From NCBI GenBank assembly GCA_946624065.1, contig CAMORT010000054.1:1-15233 (forward strand): a stretch of 15,233 nt of DNA, written 5' to 3'. A program made the position numbers and the translations under genes. This document shows positions 1 through 7,441 of the stretch, one piece after another; position 1 is the stretch's first letter; each line of letters starts with the position of its first letter. The notes beneath the pieces were generated by a model. The model saw only the letters and a program-made list of their open reading frames with translations. It was not told where the DNA came from and searched no databases. The stretch is from F23-D06 sp002392325 (lineage in GTDB: Bacteria; Bacteroidota; Bacteroidia; Bacteroidales; WCHB1-69).

Positions 1-543
1 CAGCAGGACGGTCCAGGTGTCAAATGTGCCGGCGGCGACGAAATAGCCGCCCATCACGGACACCAGTCCGAAGAAGATGAATACGGAGATGTCACCCAGC
101 CCGCGGTACCCATACGGCCGCTTGCCTAAGGTGTAGTGCGTGGCCGCCCAGATGGCGCACGCGCCGAGGATGAGCAGGATTATGGGTTTCAGCGCAAACA
201 AGGTGCCGAACGCCATCATAATCATGACGCTTCCGAAGAAACAGCATAGGAAGACAAACAGGACGATGAGGCGTTTGAAGTCATCCACGCTGATGTTGCC
301 TTCGGCGAGACTGTACAGCGGACCCTCGCGCTGCTCGCCATCGGTGCCGCTGAGGTAGTCGCCCAGCTCGTTTGACAGGTTGGTCAGGATCTGCAAGCAC
401 ACGGTGGTGAGCAGAATCAGGACGATGACCCACGGCGAAACGCTGTGGTCGGCACAAGCCAGAAATATGCCCATCACCACTCCGGCCAATGATAAGGGCA
501 GGGTGCGCAGGCGCATGGAATGTATAGCAGCTTTCAGTGACAT
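1..543 (-). CDS. menA: 1,4-dihydroxy-2-naphthoate polyprenyltransferase, N-terminal part
   Basis: Reading the complement from an ATG at 543-541, the frame stays open for 181 codons to the window edge, so the 3' end is missing. The product is a hydrophobic membrane protein of the UbiA prenyltransferase family. MenA attaches the polyprenyl tail to DHNA to make demethylmenaquinone at the inner membrane. Seen in the sequence: an N-terminal MRLRTLPLSLAG segment at residues 10-21, typical of MenA; the Asp-rich prenyl-diphosphate site NELGDYLSGTDGEQREGP at about 63-80; and a GLGDISVFIFFG motif at about 151-162, which matches the MenA GLGE-FVFIFFG motif. The chosen start leaves the usual short leader before RLRTLP. 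The gene lies 110 bp downstream of pckA on the same strand and may be co-transcribed with it. No clear promoter is visible; TTTCTTTG at 555-548 differs from the consensus at one base but lies too close to the ATG. Confidence 0.9.
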   Translation of the reverse strand, partial: MSLKAAIHSMRLRTLPLSLAGVVMGIFLACADHSVSPWVIVLILLTTVCLQILTNLSNELGDYLSGTDGEQREGPLYSLAEGNISVDDFKRLIVLFVFLCCFFGSVMIMMAFGTLFALKPIILLILGACAIWAATHYTLGKRPYGYRGLGDISVFIFFGLVSVMGGYFVAAGTFDTWTVLL

Positions 544-573
544 GTCACAAAGAAATATTTGCTTATGACGAAA

Positions 574-645
574 GACTTGAGATCTAAGACTTAAGACGGA
601 GAAGACCACGATTTTGCTAGCCAACACCGTCTTAAGTCACAAGTC
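574..645. repeat. Imperfect inverted repeat between pckA and menA
   Basis: The 12-base arm GACTTAAGACGG at 588-599 is perfectly complementary to CCGTCTTAAGTC at 627-638. An outer arm GACTTG at 574-579 pairs with CAAGTC at 640-645. The inner loop is 27 nt. The arms consist of variants of an AAGTCT/CTTAAGTC unit, which also continues as AAGTCTCCAGTCTC up to the pckA stop. In the transcript (minus strand) it could fold into a hairpin after pckA, but no T-run follows, so an intrinsic terminator is not supported. It may be an mRNA 3'-end stabiliser or a remnant of a dispersed intergenic repeat. Confidence 0.6.
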
Positions 646-653
646 TCCAGTCT

Positions 654-2276
654 CTACAATGTCGGTCCGAACGGCACCAGGGCGCGGCCCTGTTCCGTGT
701 CGCTGAAATTCTCGAAATTCTTGATGAATGAGGCGGCCAGTGTCCTGGCGTTCTCGGCGTAAGCGGCCTTGTCGGCCCAGCTGTTCTCCGGATTGAGGAT
801 GCTGTCGTCCACGCCCGTTACATGTTTGGGGATGTGGAGGTTGAACGGTTTCACCAATTCGGTTTCGCAGTTCAGCAGTTCGCCGTTGAGGATGGCAGTG
901 ATGATGGCACGTGTGGCCTTGAGGGATATGCGTTCGCCCACGCCGTAGCCGCCGCCGGTCCAGCCGGTGTTCACTAAATAGGCCGTGGCGTTGTGCTGGT
1001 CGAGTTTCTTGGCCAGTTCCTCGGCGTATTTGGTGGGGTGCAGCAGCAGGAACGCCGCGCCGAAGCAGGACGAGAAGGTGGGCTGCGGGGTAACGATGCC
1101 GCGCTCGGTGCCGGCCAATTTGGCGGTGTAGCCGCTCAGATAGTAGTACATCGTCTGCTCACGGTTCAAGACGGCCACCGGAGGCAGTACGCCGAAGGCG
1201 TCAGCCGACAGGAAGATGATCTTGCTGGGATGCGTGCCTCTGGACACGGGCTTCACGATGTTCTGGATGTGGTAGATAGGGTAGGAGACGCGGGTGTTCT
1301 CGGTCTTGGCAGCGGAGTCGAAGTCGATGTTGCCCTCGGCGTCCACCACGAGGTTCTCGAGCAAGGCATCGCGCTTGATGGCGTGGAAGATGTCCGGTTC
1401 CTTGGCCTCGCTCAGGTTGATGCACTTGGCGTAGCAGCCGCCTTCGAAATTGAACACGCCGTTGTCATCCCAGCCGTGCTCGTCATCGCCGATGAGGGCG
1501 CGGTTCGGGTCGGTGGAAAGGGTGGTCTTGCCGGTGCCGGAAAGGCCGAAGAAGATGGCGGTGTCGCCGTCTTTGCCCTGGTTGGCGGAACAGTGCATGG
1601 CAGCTATGCCTTGCAGCGGCAGGAAGTAGTTCATCACGGAGAAGATGCCCTTCTTCATCTCGCCACCATACCAGGTGCCGCCGATGAGGGCCATTCTTTC
1701 GGTGAGGTTGAAAGCCACATACACCTCGCTGTGCAAGCCCATCTCCTTCCAGTCGGGGTTGGTGGTCTTGCCGGCGTTCAGCACCACGAAGTCGGGTTCA
1801 AAGGTCTTCAATTCCTCGTCGGTGGGGCGGATGAACATGTTCTTCACGAAATGGGCCTGCCAAGCCACCTCAGAAACGAAGCGCACTTTCATGCGCGAGT
1901 TCTCGTTGGCACCGCAGTAACCGTCCATCACATACACCTTCTTGCCGGTGAGCTGTTTCTGGGTGATGGTTTTCAAGTGCTCCCAGGTCTTGTGGTCGAT
2001 GGGCTTGTTGTCGGAACCCTTCTTGTTGGGGTCTGCCCACCACACATTGTCCTTCGTGTTCTCGTCCATGACGATGTATTTGTCCTTGGGCGAACGGCCG
2101 GTGAAGATGCCGGTGTCCACAGACAAGGCGCCGGATTTGGTCTTGTAGGCCTTCTCATAACCCGTCAGCGCGGGGTTGGTTTCGTGCTCGTACAACTCAT
2201 CGTATGACAGGTTGTGGTAAATTTCAACAGGATCAAGGACGCCGAGGTCTTTCAATTGCTCTTTGAGATCTTTCAT
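654..2276 (-). CDS. pckA: Phosphoenolpyruvate carboxykinase (ATP)
   Basis: This 540-residue protein is the same length as classical bacterial ATP-dependent PEPCK (EC 4.1.1.49), which interconverts oxaloacetate + ATP and PEP + CO2 + ADP in the cytosol. Visible motifs: TGRSPKDKY at 59-67 (oxaloacetate-binding Arg61); GGTWYGGEMKKG at 199-210; MHCSAN at 227-232 (metal-ligand His228); the P-loop GLSGTGKTT at 244-252; the metal/nucleotide motif GDDEHGWD at 263-270; and ENTRVSYP at about 326-333. The P-loop type marks the ATP family rather than the GTP family. In anaerobic Bacteroidales this enzyme usually runs in the CO2-fixing direction toward oxaloacetate, fumarate and succinate; that direction is inferred here. 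The ATG at 2276-2274 has an A/T-rich leader without a Shine-Dalgarno site. It is preceded by its own promoter box about 108 bp upstream. menA follows on the same strand. Confidence 0.98.
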   Translation of the reverse strand: MKDLKEQLKDLGVLDPVEIYHNLSYDELYEHETNPALTGYEKAYKTKSGALSVDTGIFTGRSPKDKYIVMDENTKDNVWWADPNKKGSDNKPIDHKTWEHLKTITQKQLTGKKVYVMDGYCGANENSRMKVRFVSEVAWQAHFVKNMFIRPTDEELKTFEPDFVVLNAGKTTNPDWKEMGLHSEVYVAFNLTERMALIGGTWYGGEMKKGIFSVMNYFLPLQGIAAMHCSANQGKDGDTAIFFGLSGTGKTTLSTDPNRALIGDDEHGWDDNGVFNFEGGCYAKCINLSEAKEPDIFHAIKRDALLENLVVDAEGNIDFDSAAKTENTRVSYPIYHIQNIVKPVSRGTHPSKIIFLSADAFGVLPPVAVLNREQTMYYYLSGYTAKLAGTERGIVTPQPTFSSCFGAAFLLLHPTKYAEELAKKLDQHNATAYLVNTGWTGGGYGVGERISLKATRAIITAILNGELLNCETELVKPFNLHIPKHVTGVDDSILNPENSWADKAAYAENARTLAASFIKNFENFSDTEQGRALVPFGPTL

Positions 2277-2383
2277 GATGTATTTTTTAATGATTTTAAT
2301 ATTGATGATCGTATGGGTGATTAATCTATGTTATTGTAATGGTGGAAATTACGATACCGCTTCACCTTGGCAGAATATGTTTG

Positions 2384-2391
2384 CAAAGATA
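2384..2391 (-). promoter_or_regulatory. Bacteroidota -7 promoter box for pckA
   Basis: The minus strand reads TATCTTTG (then CAAA), a perfect match to the Bacteroidota -7 consensus TAnnTTTG. It lies between the lipoprotein stop and pckA. It would give a 5' leader of about 100 nt. No clear -33 TTTG is seen 19-21 bp upstream, so the call rests on the -7 box and its position. The 12-mer TATCTTTGCAAA is identical to the one in front of the neighbouring lipoprotein gene. Confidence 0.6.
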
Positions 2392-2438
2392 ACAATTTCT
2401 CTGCTTGTATTACACTTGAAATAATATAATAAAGAAAA

Positions 2439-3611
2439 CTATTGTTCTACAAACACCAGGTAATACCAGTCGGCGGGATTGCCAATACCGACGCTGGGCG
2501 TGTACAAGTAAACCGCCACTTTCTTATGGGTGTTGCCATAATAGTGTTGGAATTCTTTCTGCTTGGACACGGTCTGCCAGATGTGTTGTAGATCTGTTTC
2601 TTCGGAAGTGGTGATATAGTTGCCGGAATTGTTGATGAATGACACTTTGTTTTGTCCGGGATAGGGGAGTCCGTTGTTCAGCGTTAATCCGTTTTTGAAA
2701 TGGTCTGGGAAATCCAGATGGCCGCATCCCGACCAAATGATGGATCCTGACAGCAGCAGGTTGTTGGTGTTTTGGTAAAATAGTTTGATGCTTCCGAAGT
2801 CGCCCGGTGATTGGTATTGGGATAAGAAAGGAATCTCATTGCCCGAAGGATCCGGATTTTGCACATTTAAGGCATAAAATCCTTTGGGACGAAAGGTGAG
2901 ATAATCCACTTTGGAAATCAGGATGTTTTTATGTAAATCTTCATTTTGCAAATTGCCTTGTGTGCCGTCTCCCGAAGGTGACCCCGCCTGGGAATTGTAG
3001 ATGCGCAATTCCACCCAGTTCGTGTAACCGGTCGTCAGGAATATTTCGTATTCATTGGCATAGATATCATTGCCCGTAAATGAAATATTGACATTCGAGG
3101 AGGAATCTATCGTTTCCAAGGCGGAAAGCAGTTCTTCTGGAGTGTTGAAAACCTGGTTGTTTTCATCTACTTTCAATGAATAGTGTGAACGCACCAGTTT
3201 GGTGAAGGCTGTGGATGCCCGAAATTCCAGCATCCATTGCTTGAAAACCGGCAACATGACGGACAAACCTTCGTCTTTCACATAAAGTTCACCTTGTTTG
3301 ACGCAGCCCTGACTGGGCGACCAAAGAGAAAGAGTTTTGGTCACATTATTCTCCGTCTTGACATAGCGTTCCCCGTTAGAAATGAAACCATTGTCGTTTA
3401 GAATGGTTTCGGCGGAAGCCCGCGTCAGTCCGATGCACGCTTTCACCATGGTGAAATCATTGGTGACGGGATCATTCACTTCAGGCGTGTAGTCGATGGG
3501 TTGCGGTTGGGGAATCGGCTCAATAGGGTCTATTATACAGGAAGTGAAAAAGATGGCAAGGAGGACTATTGCTGGTGCCAGAATGCGGTGAAGACAGATA
3601 TCTTTTTTCAT
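2439..3611 (-). CDS. Putative lipoprotein of unknown function
   Basis: I do not recognise this 390-residue protein. It begins with a basic n-region (MKKD), a hydrophobic core (about 10-22) and a lipobox FFTSC with Cys25, so it is predicted to be lipidated by signal peptidase II and anchored in the cell envelope. A Pro-rich linker (about 28-40) follows. The rest looks globular and beta-rich, with many Asn, Tyr and Trp, and no transmembrane segment. A conspicuous stretch around residues 58-90 has a helix followed by NDNGF and ERYVKTENN, which is suggestive of a small alpha/beta domain. No catalytic motif was seen. The gene has its own promoter and is divergent from the nitroreductase gene. Its 3' end lies directly upstream of the pckA promoter without an evident terminator. 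A secreted adhesin or glycan-binding role is possible but unsupported. Confidence 0.85.
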   Translation of the reverse strand: MKKDICLHRILAPAIVLLAIFFTSCIIDPIEPIPQPQPIDYTPEVNDPVTNDFTMVKACIGLTRASAETILNDNGFISNGERYVKTENNVTKTLSLWSPSQGCVKQGELYVKDEGLSVMLPVFKQWMLEFRASTAFTKLVRSHYSLKVDENNQVFNTPEELLSALETIDSSSNVNISFTGNDIYANEYEIFLTTGYTNWVELRIYNSQAGSPSGDGTQGNLQNEDLHKNILISKVDYLTFRPKGFYALNVQNPDPSGNEIPFLSQYQSPGDFGSIKLFYQNTNNLLLSGSIIWSGCGHLDFPDHFKNGLTLNNGLPYPGQNKVSFINNSGNYITTSEETDLQHIWQTVSKQKEFQHYYGNTHKKVAVYLYTPSVGIGNPADWYYLVFVEQ

Positions 3612-3659
3612 GATATTATGATTTTTAAATGGAAACTCTCATGCCAATAAGCATCTTTG

Positions 3660-3692
3660 CAAAGATACAATATTTATTGATACTATGGCAAA
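3660..3692 (-). promoter_or_regulatory. Bacteroidota promoter (-33/-7) for the lipoprotein gene
   Basis: On the minus strand the -7 box TATCTTTG lies at 3667-3660 and a -33 element TTTG at 3692-3689, separated by 21 bp. Both agree with the Bacteroidota consensus TTTG / TAnnTTTG. The start site would fall near 3653, leaving a leader of about 40 nt before the ATG at 3611. This is the most complete promoter in the window. Confidence 0.72.
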
Positions 3693-3739
3693 TTTTTATC
3701 ACTCTCGGGGAAAGTATGCGTTTTCAGGGATTTATTTAC

Positions 3740-3747
3740 TATTTTTG
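3740..3747 (+). promoter_or_regulatory. Bacteroidota -7 promoter box for the nitroreductase gene
   Basis: TATTTTTG followed by C matches TAnnTTTG on the plus strand in the divergent intergenic region. It predicts a leader of about 84 nt before the ATG at 3838. No convincing -33 TTTG is found at the proper spacing; TTTT at 3721-3724 is too close. Confidence 0.5.
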
Positions 3748-3837
3748 CACCCCAAGGAAGTACCCGATTTAAGCCATTCATTACCCGCATAATTTCGGAA
3801 GATTGGTTTAGTTTATACTAAAAAATATCGTATTCTT

Positions 3838-4596
3838 ATGAACGAAACACTAAATACCCTGTTTAACCATGTGAGCGTGCGCGAGTACACGGACCGCAAG
3901 GTGGATGACGAAACCCTTAACCTGATTCTGAAAGCTGCCTGCAGCGGCTCCACCATGGGCAATATGCAGCTGTTCAGCATCATTGTCACGCGCGATGAGG
4001 CGATAAAACAGAAACTCGCCCCGTTCCACTTCAACCAGCCCATGGCGACAAAAGCGCCCGTTATTCTCACTTTCTGCGCCGATTTTCGACGCTTTAACCG
4101 CTACTGCGAGTTCCGCGATGCCGAAACAGAGGCGTACAGCAACCTCCAATCCTACCATTGGGCCGTTATAGACGCGCTTATCGCCGCCCAAAACGCCTGC
4201 GTGGCCGCCGAATCGCTCGGACTCGGCTTCTGCTGGCTCGGCACCATCACCTACAATGTCGATAAGTTCATCGAGGCGCTCCAACTGCCCGAACATGTAA
4301 TCCCCGTGGCGTGCATCCCGATGGGCTACCCGGTTGCGAAACCTGCCCTGACACAAAAACTTCCCCTTGAGGCCATGGTCCACTATGAGACCTATCAGGA
4401 TTACGACAAGGCGCGCATTGATGCTTTGTATGCGGAAAAGGAGAATTCAGCTGAAACCAAAGGGATTCTCGCCGAGAACCCCGACTGCGAGAACCTCGCC
4501 CAAGTGTTCACCAAACACCGCTACACCAAAGCCGATAACGAACACTTCGCACAAGTCCTGCTCGACGCCCTGAAAAAACAAGGATTCCTACAATAA
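3838..4596 (+). CDS. NfsA/FRP-like NADPH nitroreductase / flavin reductase
   Basis: The 252-residue protein resembles the NfsA/FRP branch of the nitroreductase superfamily, which comprises FMN enzymes that reduce nitro-compounds, quinones or flavins with NAD(P)H. Seen in the sequence: an N-terminal HVSVREYTDRKV at 11-22, with Arg15 in the usual RRSxR FMN-phosphate position; a GSTMGNMQ loop at 37-44 in place of the usual PSxxNxQ segment; and the family's GLGFCWLG at 128-135, which contacts FMN. The region after about 165 carries the C-terminal extension (PLEAMVH, then helices to residue 252) typical of NfsA-sized members. The true substrate cannot be read from sequence. The gene has its own promoter and is followed, after a 78 bp pyrimidine-rich spacer, by the beta-mannosidase gene. 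A functional link between the two is not obvious. Confidence 0.88.
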   Translation: MNETLNTLFNHVSVREYTDRKVDDETLNLILKAACSGSTMGNMQLFSIIVTRDEAIKQKLAPFHFNQPMATKAPVILTFCADFRRFNRYCEFRDAETEAYSNLQSYHWAVIDALIAAQNACVAAESLGLGFCWLGTITYNVDKFIEALQLPEHVIPVACIPMGYPVAKPALTQKLPLEAMVHYETYQDYDKARIDALYAEKENSAETKGILAENPDCENLAQVFTKHRYTKADNEHFAQVLLDALKKQGFLQ

Positions 4597-4599
4597 AAA

Positions 4600-4660
4600 G
4601 TCTCACCTCTCACCTCTCACGTCTCACTTCTCACCTTTTACGTCTCACATCTCACCCCTC
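4600..4660 (+). repeat. Degenerate TCTCACC tandem repeat in an intergenic spacer
   Basis: The 78 bp between the nitroreductase stop and the mannosidase ATG are almost entirely made of imperfect copies of a CTCACCT/GTCTCAC unit (about 7-8 bp, eight or so copies), ending in a C-run and AAAAAAC before the ATG. It leaves no room for a normal promoter, so the mannosidase is either read through from upstream or uses a non-standard signal. It is similar in style to the C/T-rich spacer before porX. Confidence 0.7.
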
Positions 4661-4674
4661 AACCCCCAAAAAAC

Positions 4675-7272
4675 ATGCCCCCCCGCCACCCCCTTATCCT
4701 CATCCTCCTTATCCCGCTGCTGTTCTTCACGAGCTGCAAAACGGACAAGATGCCCGCAACCCAAGTGCAAAGTCTGGATAGCAAATCGGGCTGCATAAGC
4801 AACGACTGGCAGTTCCAGTATCAAGGGCAGTGGTATCCCGCCACAGTACCGGGTAATATCCATACCGACTTGATGGCCAACAATTTGATCCCAGATCCCT
4901 TTTTCGGCACCAACGAGGATTCCGTGCAATGGGTGGCCGACAGTGTGTGGACTTACCGCCTTCTTTTCGATGCCGACTGCGCCGGCAATGGCCTCCAATA
5001 TGAGAACCGTTGGCTTGTGTTTGACGGACTGGATACATACGCGGAAGTGTGGCTTAATGGCAAGTTGCTGGAGTCTTTTGACAAAGAAGACTATAAAACA
5101 TTGTTGAACAATATGTTCCGCCAATGGCGCTTCAATGTCAAGGATGTCTTGAAAGAGAAGGGCAATGAATTGATTGTCAGATTTTATCCTTCGTCGCCTC
5201 GTGATTCTGCCGCTGCTGCCCAACTGCCCTACAAGCTTCCCGACAACCGCGTGTTTACCCGTAAGGCACAGTATATGTCGGGTTGGGATTGGGGTCCGAA
5301 ACTCATCACTTGCGGCATTTGGAAAAATGTGCGTTTAGAGAGTTTCAGTGACTTGAAATTGGAAGATGTGTATGTGCTGGATACTAAGACAACTTCTGAT
5401 ACTACTGAAAGTTGGGAGACTTCGGTGCAGCTGTTGGTCAAGTCGCTGCAAGACAGAAAAAGATGCAAGGTTCTGATAGAGGTGTTTGATGAAAACGGGC
5501 GGTGCGCCAAGATCGAGAAGCGCATCAAACTGGATTATGATGACCATGTTGTTGAGATTCCTGTTACGATTGCCCACCCCAAACTCTGGTGGCCTAACGG
5601 CATGGGCAAGCAGCATTTGTACACATTCGTAGTGACGGTTAGTGACAGGAAGCAGGAAACCCAATACGCGCTCCGCCACGGATTGCGCACCGTGGAACTG
5701 ATTCGCGAGAAAGACTCGATAGGCGAGTCCTTTGCCTTCAAGGTTAACGGCAAGCCCTGTTTCATGCGCGGCGCTGACTGGATTCCGGCGTCCTCCTATC
5801 CGGGCACGCTCAACACGCCGGAGGGCGGCGATGTGTATTATCGGCTTCTGCACGATGCCGCGGAAGTGAACATGAACATGATTCGTGTATGGGGCGGCGG
5901 CATCTATGAAAATGACGCATTCTATAATTATTGTGATGAATTGGGCTTGATGGTTTGGCAGGATTTCATGTTCGCCTGCAATCCCTATCCCGGGGATAAA
6001 GCGTTTCTGCGCAATGTGGATTCTGAGGCCATGTACCAGATCAAGCGCTTGCGCAACCACCCCTGTATCGCACTTTGGTGCGGAAACAACGAGGTGCACA
6101 ACGGTCTGGAGGACTGGGGCTGGCAAACCGCATTGGGCTGGAGTGACGCGCAGTACAAGCAGTTGCTCACTGATTTCAGTAAGCTGTTTGAACAAATGTT
6201 GGCCAACAAAGTGAAAGAAAACCATAAGGGTGTCCCGTATATTTCGACTTCGCCAACCTATGGTTGGGGACATCCCGAGTGCTGCACGCACGGGTGCTCC
6301 CATTACTGGGGCGTATGGTGGGGCGAGCAACCGTTTGATGTTTGGAAAGAGAAAACGGGCCGCTTTATGTCAGAGTATGGGTTCCAATCCTATCCGGAAA
6401 TGGCAACTATAGAGACATTTACCACCGAAGCGGACCGCAAGATCGGTTCTCCGGCGCTCAACAACCACCAGAAGCACGGGCGTGGCGTGGAGATTATCCG
6501 CAAGGCCATGCGGGAGGAGTTCGGCTATACTAGGACCGACAATCTGGAAGAGTTCGCCTATATGAGCCAGCTGGTGCAGGCATTGGGCATCCGTCGTGCC
6601 ATTGACGCGCACCGCATCCAGCACGACCGCTGCGCCGGCACGCTCTGCTGGCAGCTCAACGACTGCTGGCCCGTGGCCTCGTGGAGCAGTATCGACTACA
6701 CGGGCCGCTGGAAAGCCCTGCACTATCAGTTTAAGGAGGCATACCAGAATGTGGCGCTCTGTGTGGACCAGCAGGATGTGTATGTGGTTAATGACCAAAT
6801 GGCAGCCGTGAATGGCGAGGTGCGTTGGCAACTCTTTGCGCTTGATGGAACTCCTTTGAATGAGCGCCAGTCCGTTCGCGTGAAATTGCCCGCCGACCAG
6901 GCCTTGAAGGTGCTGTCTCTGGATGCCGGGAAACTCCATGTTTCACCGGCTACGACATACGCTCTCGTGCAACTTTCCCTTAATGGAAGTCCTCATGCCG
7001 AGAGAGTTGTGTTCTTCACCTCTTTGGGCAAAATGAAATTTGAATCGGGCGAAATCCGTCAGGAACTCAAGAACTTCGGCGATCATTTCGAACTGACTCT
7101 CACAAGTCCTACATTCTGTTACGGCGTGCATGTGACGGAAACCACTGGTAAAGAGGTGAAGTGGTCGGACAACTATTTCAGTTTGATTCCCAATGTTCCG
7201 AAAACCATTTATGGCTATTATGACGGAAAACTGGAAGATGAGCCCATGGTAGCGGTGCGCTGTTTGCGGTAG
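4675..7272 (+). CDS. Glycoside hydrolase family 2 beta-mannosidase, lipoprotein
   Basis: This 865-residue enzyme has the GH2 beta-mannosidase layout (EC 3.2.1.25), releasing terminal beta-1,4-linked mannose. Residues 1-21 form a lipoprotein signal peptide ending FFTSC (Cys21), so it acts in the periplasm or at an envelope membrane. Next come a sugar-binding jelly-roll domain (about 35-220, ending in the family-typical GWDWGPKLIT near 202), an Ig-like domain (about 225-335) and a TIM barrel (about 345-660). The barrel contains RVWGGGIYE, then LWCGNNEVHNG with acid/base Glu473, and FMSEYGFQSYPE with nucleophile Glu567. Downstream, CWQLNDCWPVASWSSIDY is typical of beta-mannosidases, and C-terminal beta domains follow. 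No SusC/SusD or regulator lies beside it, so it looks like an orphan rather than part of a polysaccharide utilisation locus. N-glycan or mannan-core trimming is a plausible role. Confidence 0.93.
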   Translation: MPPRHPLILILLIPLLFFTSCKTDKMPATQVQSLDSKSGCISNDWQFQYQGQWYPATVPGNIHTDLMANNLIPDPFFGTNEDSVQWVADSVWTYRLLFDADCAGNGLQYENRWLVFDGLDTYAEVWLNGKLLESFDKEDYKTLLNNMFRQWRFNVKDVLKEKGNELIVRFYPSSPRDSAAAAQLPYKLPDNRVFTRKAQYMSGWDWGPKLITCGIWKNVRLESFSDLKLEDVYVLDTKTTSDTTESWETSVQLLVKSLQDRKRCKVLIEVFDENGRCAKIEKRIKLDYDDHVVEIPVTIAHPKLWWPNGMGKQHLYTFVVTVSDRKQETQYALRHGLRTVELIREKDSIGESFAFKVNGKPCFMRGADWIPASSYPGTLNTPEGGDVYYRLLHDAAEVNMNMIRVWGGGIYENDAFYNYCDELGLMVWQDFMFACNPYPGDKAFLRNVDSEAMYQIKRLRNHPCIALWCGNNEVHNGLEDWGWQTALGWSDAQYKQLLTDFSKLFEQMLANKVKENHKGVPYISTSPTYGWGHPECCTHGCSHYWGVWWGEQPFDVWKEKTGRFMSEYGFQSYPEMATIETFTTEADRKIGSPALNNHQKHGRGVEIIRKAMREEFGYTRTDNLEEFAYMSQLVQALGIRRAIDAHRIQHDRCAGTLCWQLNDCWPVASWSSIDYTGRWKALHYQFKEAYQNVALCVDQQDVYVVNDQMAAVNGEVRWQLFALDGTPLNERQSVRVKLPADQALKVLSLDAGKLHVSPATTYALVQLSLNGSPHAERVVFFTSLGKMKFESGEIRQELKNFGDHFELTLTSPTFCYGVHVTETTGKEVKWSDNYFSLIPNVPKTIYGYYDGKLEDEPMVAVRCLR

Positions 7273-7441
7273 ATGCGTGATATAGAAGTAGAAAACAAGA
7301 TTTTTCATGCGCAGGCCTCGGCAATTTTCCCCCTTGCCCCTCCCTGTCCCTCATGTACCCCCTTCACCTCATGCACCTCTCCTGCACCTCACACAATAAA
7401 TCCCGCATCTCTTCGTTTTAAGTGAAATTAAAAATGTAAGT
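7273..7441 (+). repeat. Pyrimidine-rich intergenic spacer before porX
   Basis: No gene is seen here. From about 7326 to 7395 the top strand is nearly pure C/T, with irregular copies of CCTCATG-CACCTC and CCCTTGCCCC-like units. The last 30 bases are A/T-rich, leading into porX. No TAnnTTTG box or terminator hairpin was found. A minimal ATG-TAA start-stop pair at 7434-7439 sits just before the porX ATG. The spacer may be a degraded low-complexity repeat, like the one at 4600-4660. Confidence 0.5.

Noticed and set aside
140..568. Two short plus-strand frames (140-358 and 380-568)
   Set aside because: They are antisense to menA, whose conserved motifs are clear on the minus strand.
574..645. Inverted repeat as an intrinsic terminator for pckA
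   Set aside because: The loop is 27 nt and no T-run follows on the minus strand, so the usual criteria are not met. It is kept only as a repeat.
993..2207. A 404-codon open frame on the plus strand opposite pckA
   Set aside because: It lies wholly within pckA, antisense to it. Its product is rich in Val, Gly, His and Leu with no recognisable domain, as expected from the complement of a codon-biased gene.
4600..4660. Short regular units as a CRISPR array
   Set aside because: Units are 7-8 bp, contiguous and degenerate, with no spacers and no cas genes.
5335..6330. A 331-codon minus-strand frame opposite the mannosidase gene
   Set aside because: It is antisense to strongly conserved GH2 motifs, has low-complexity composition and no promoter; a shadow frame.
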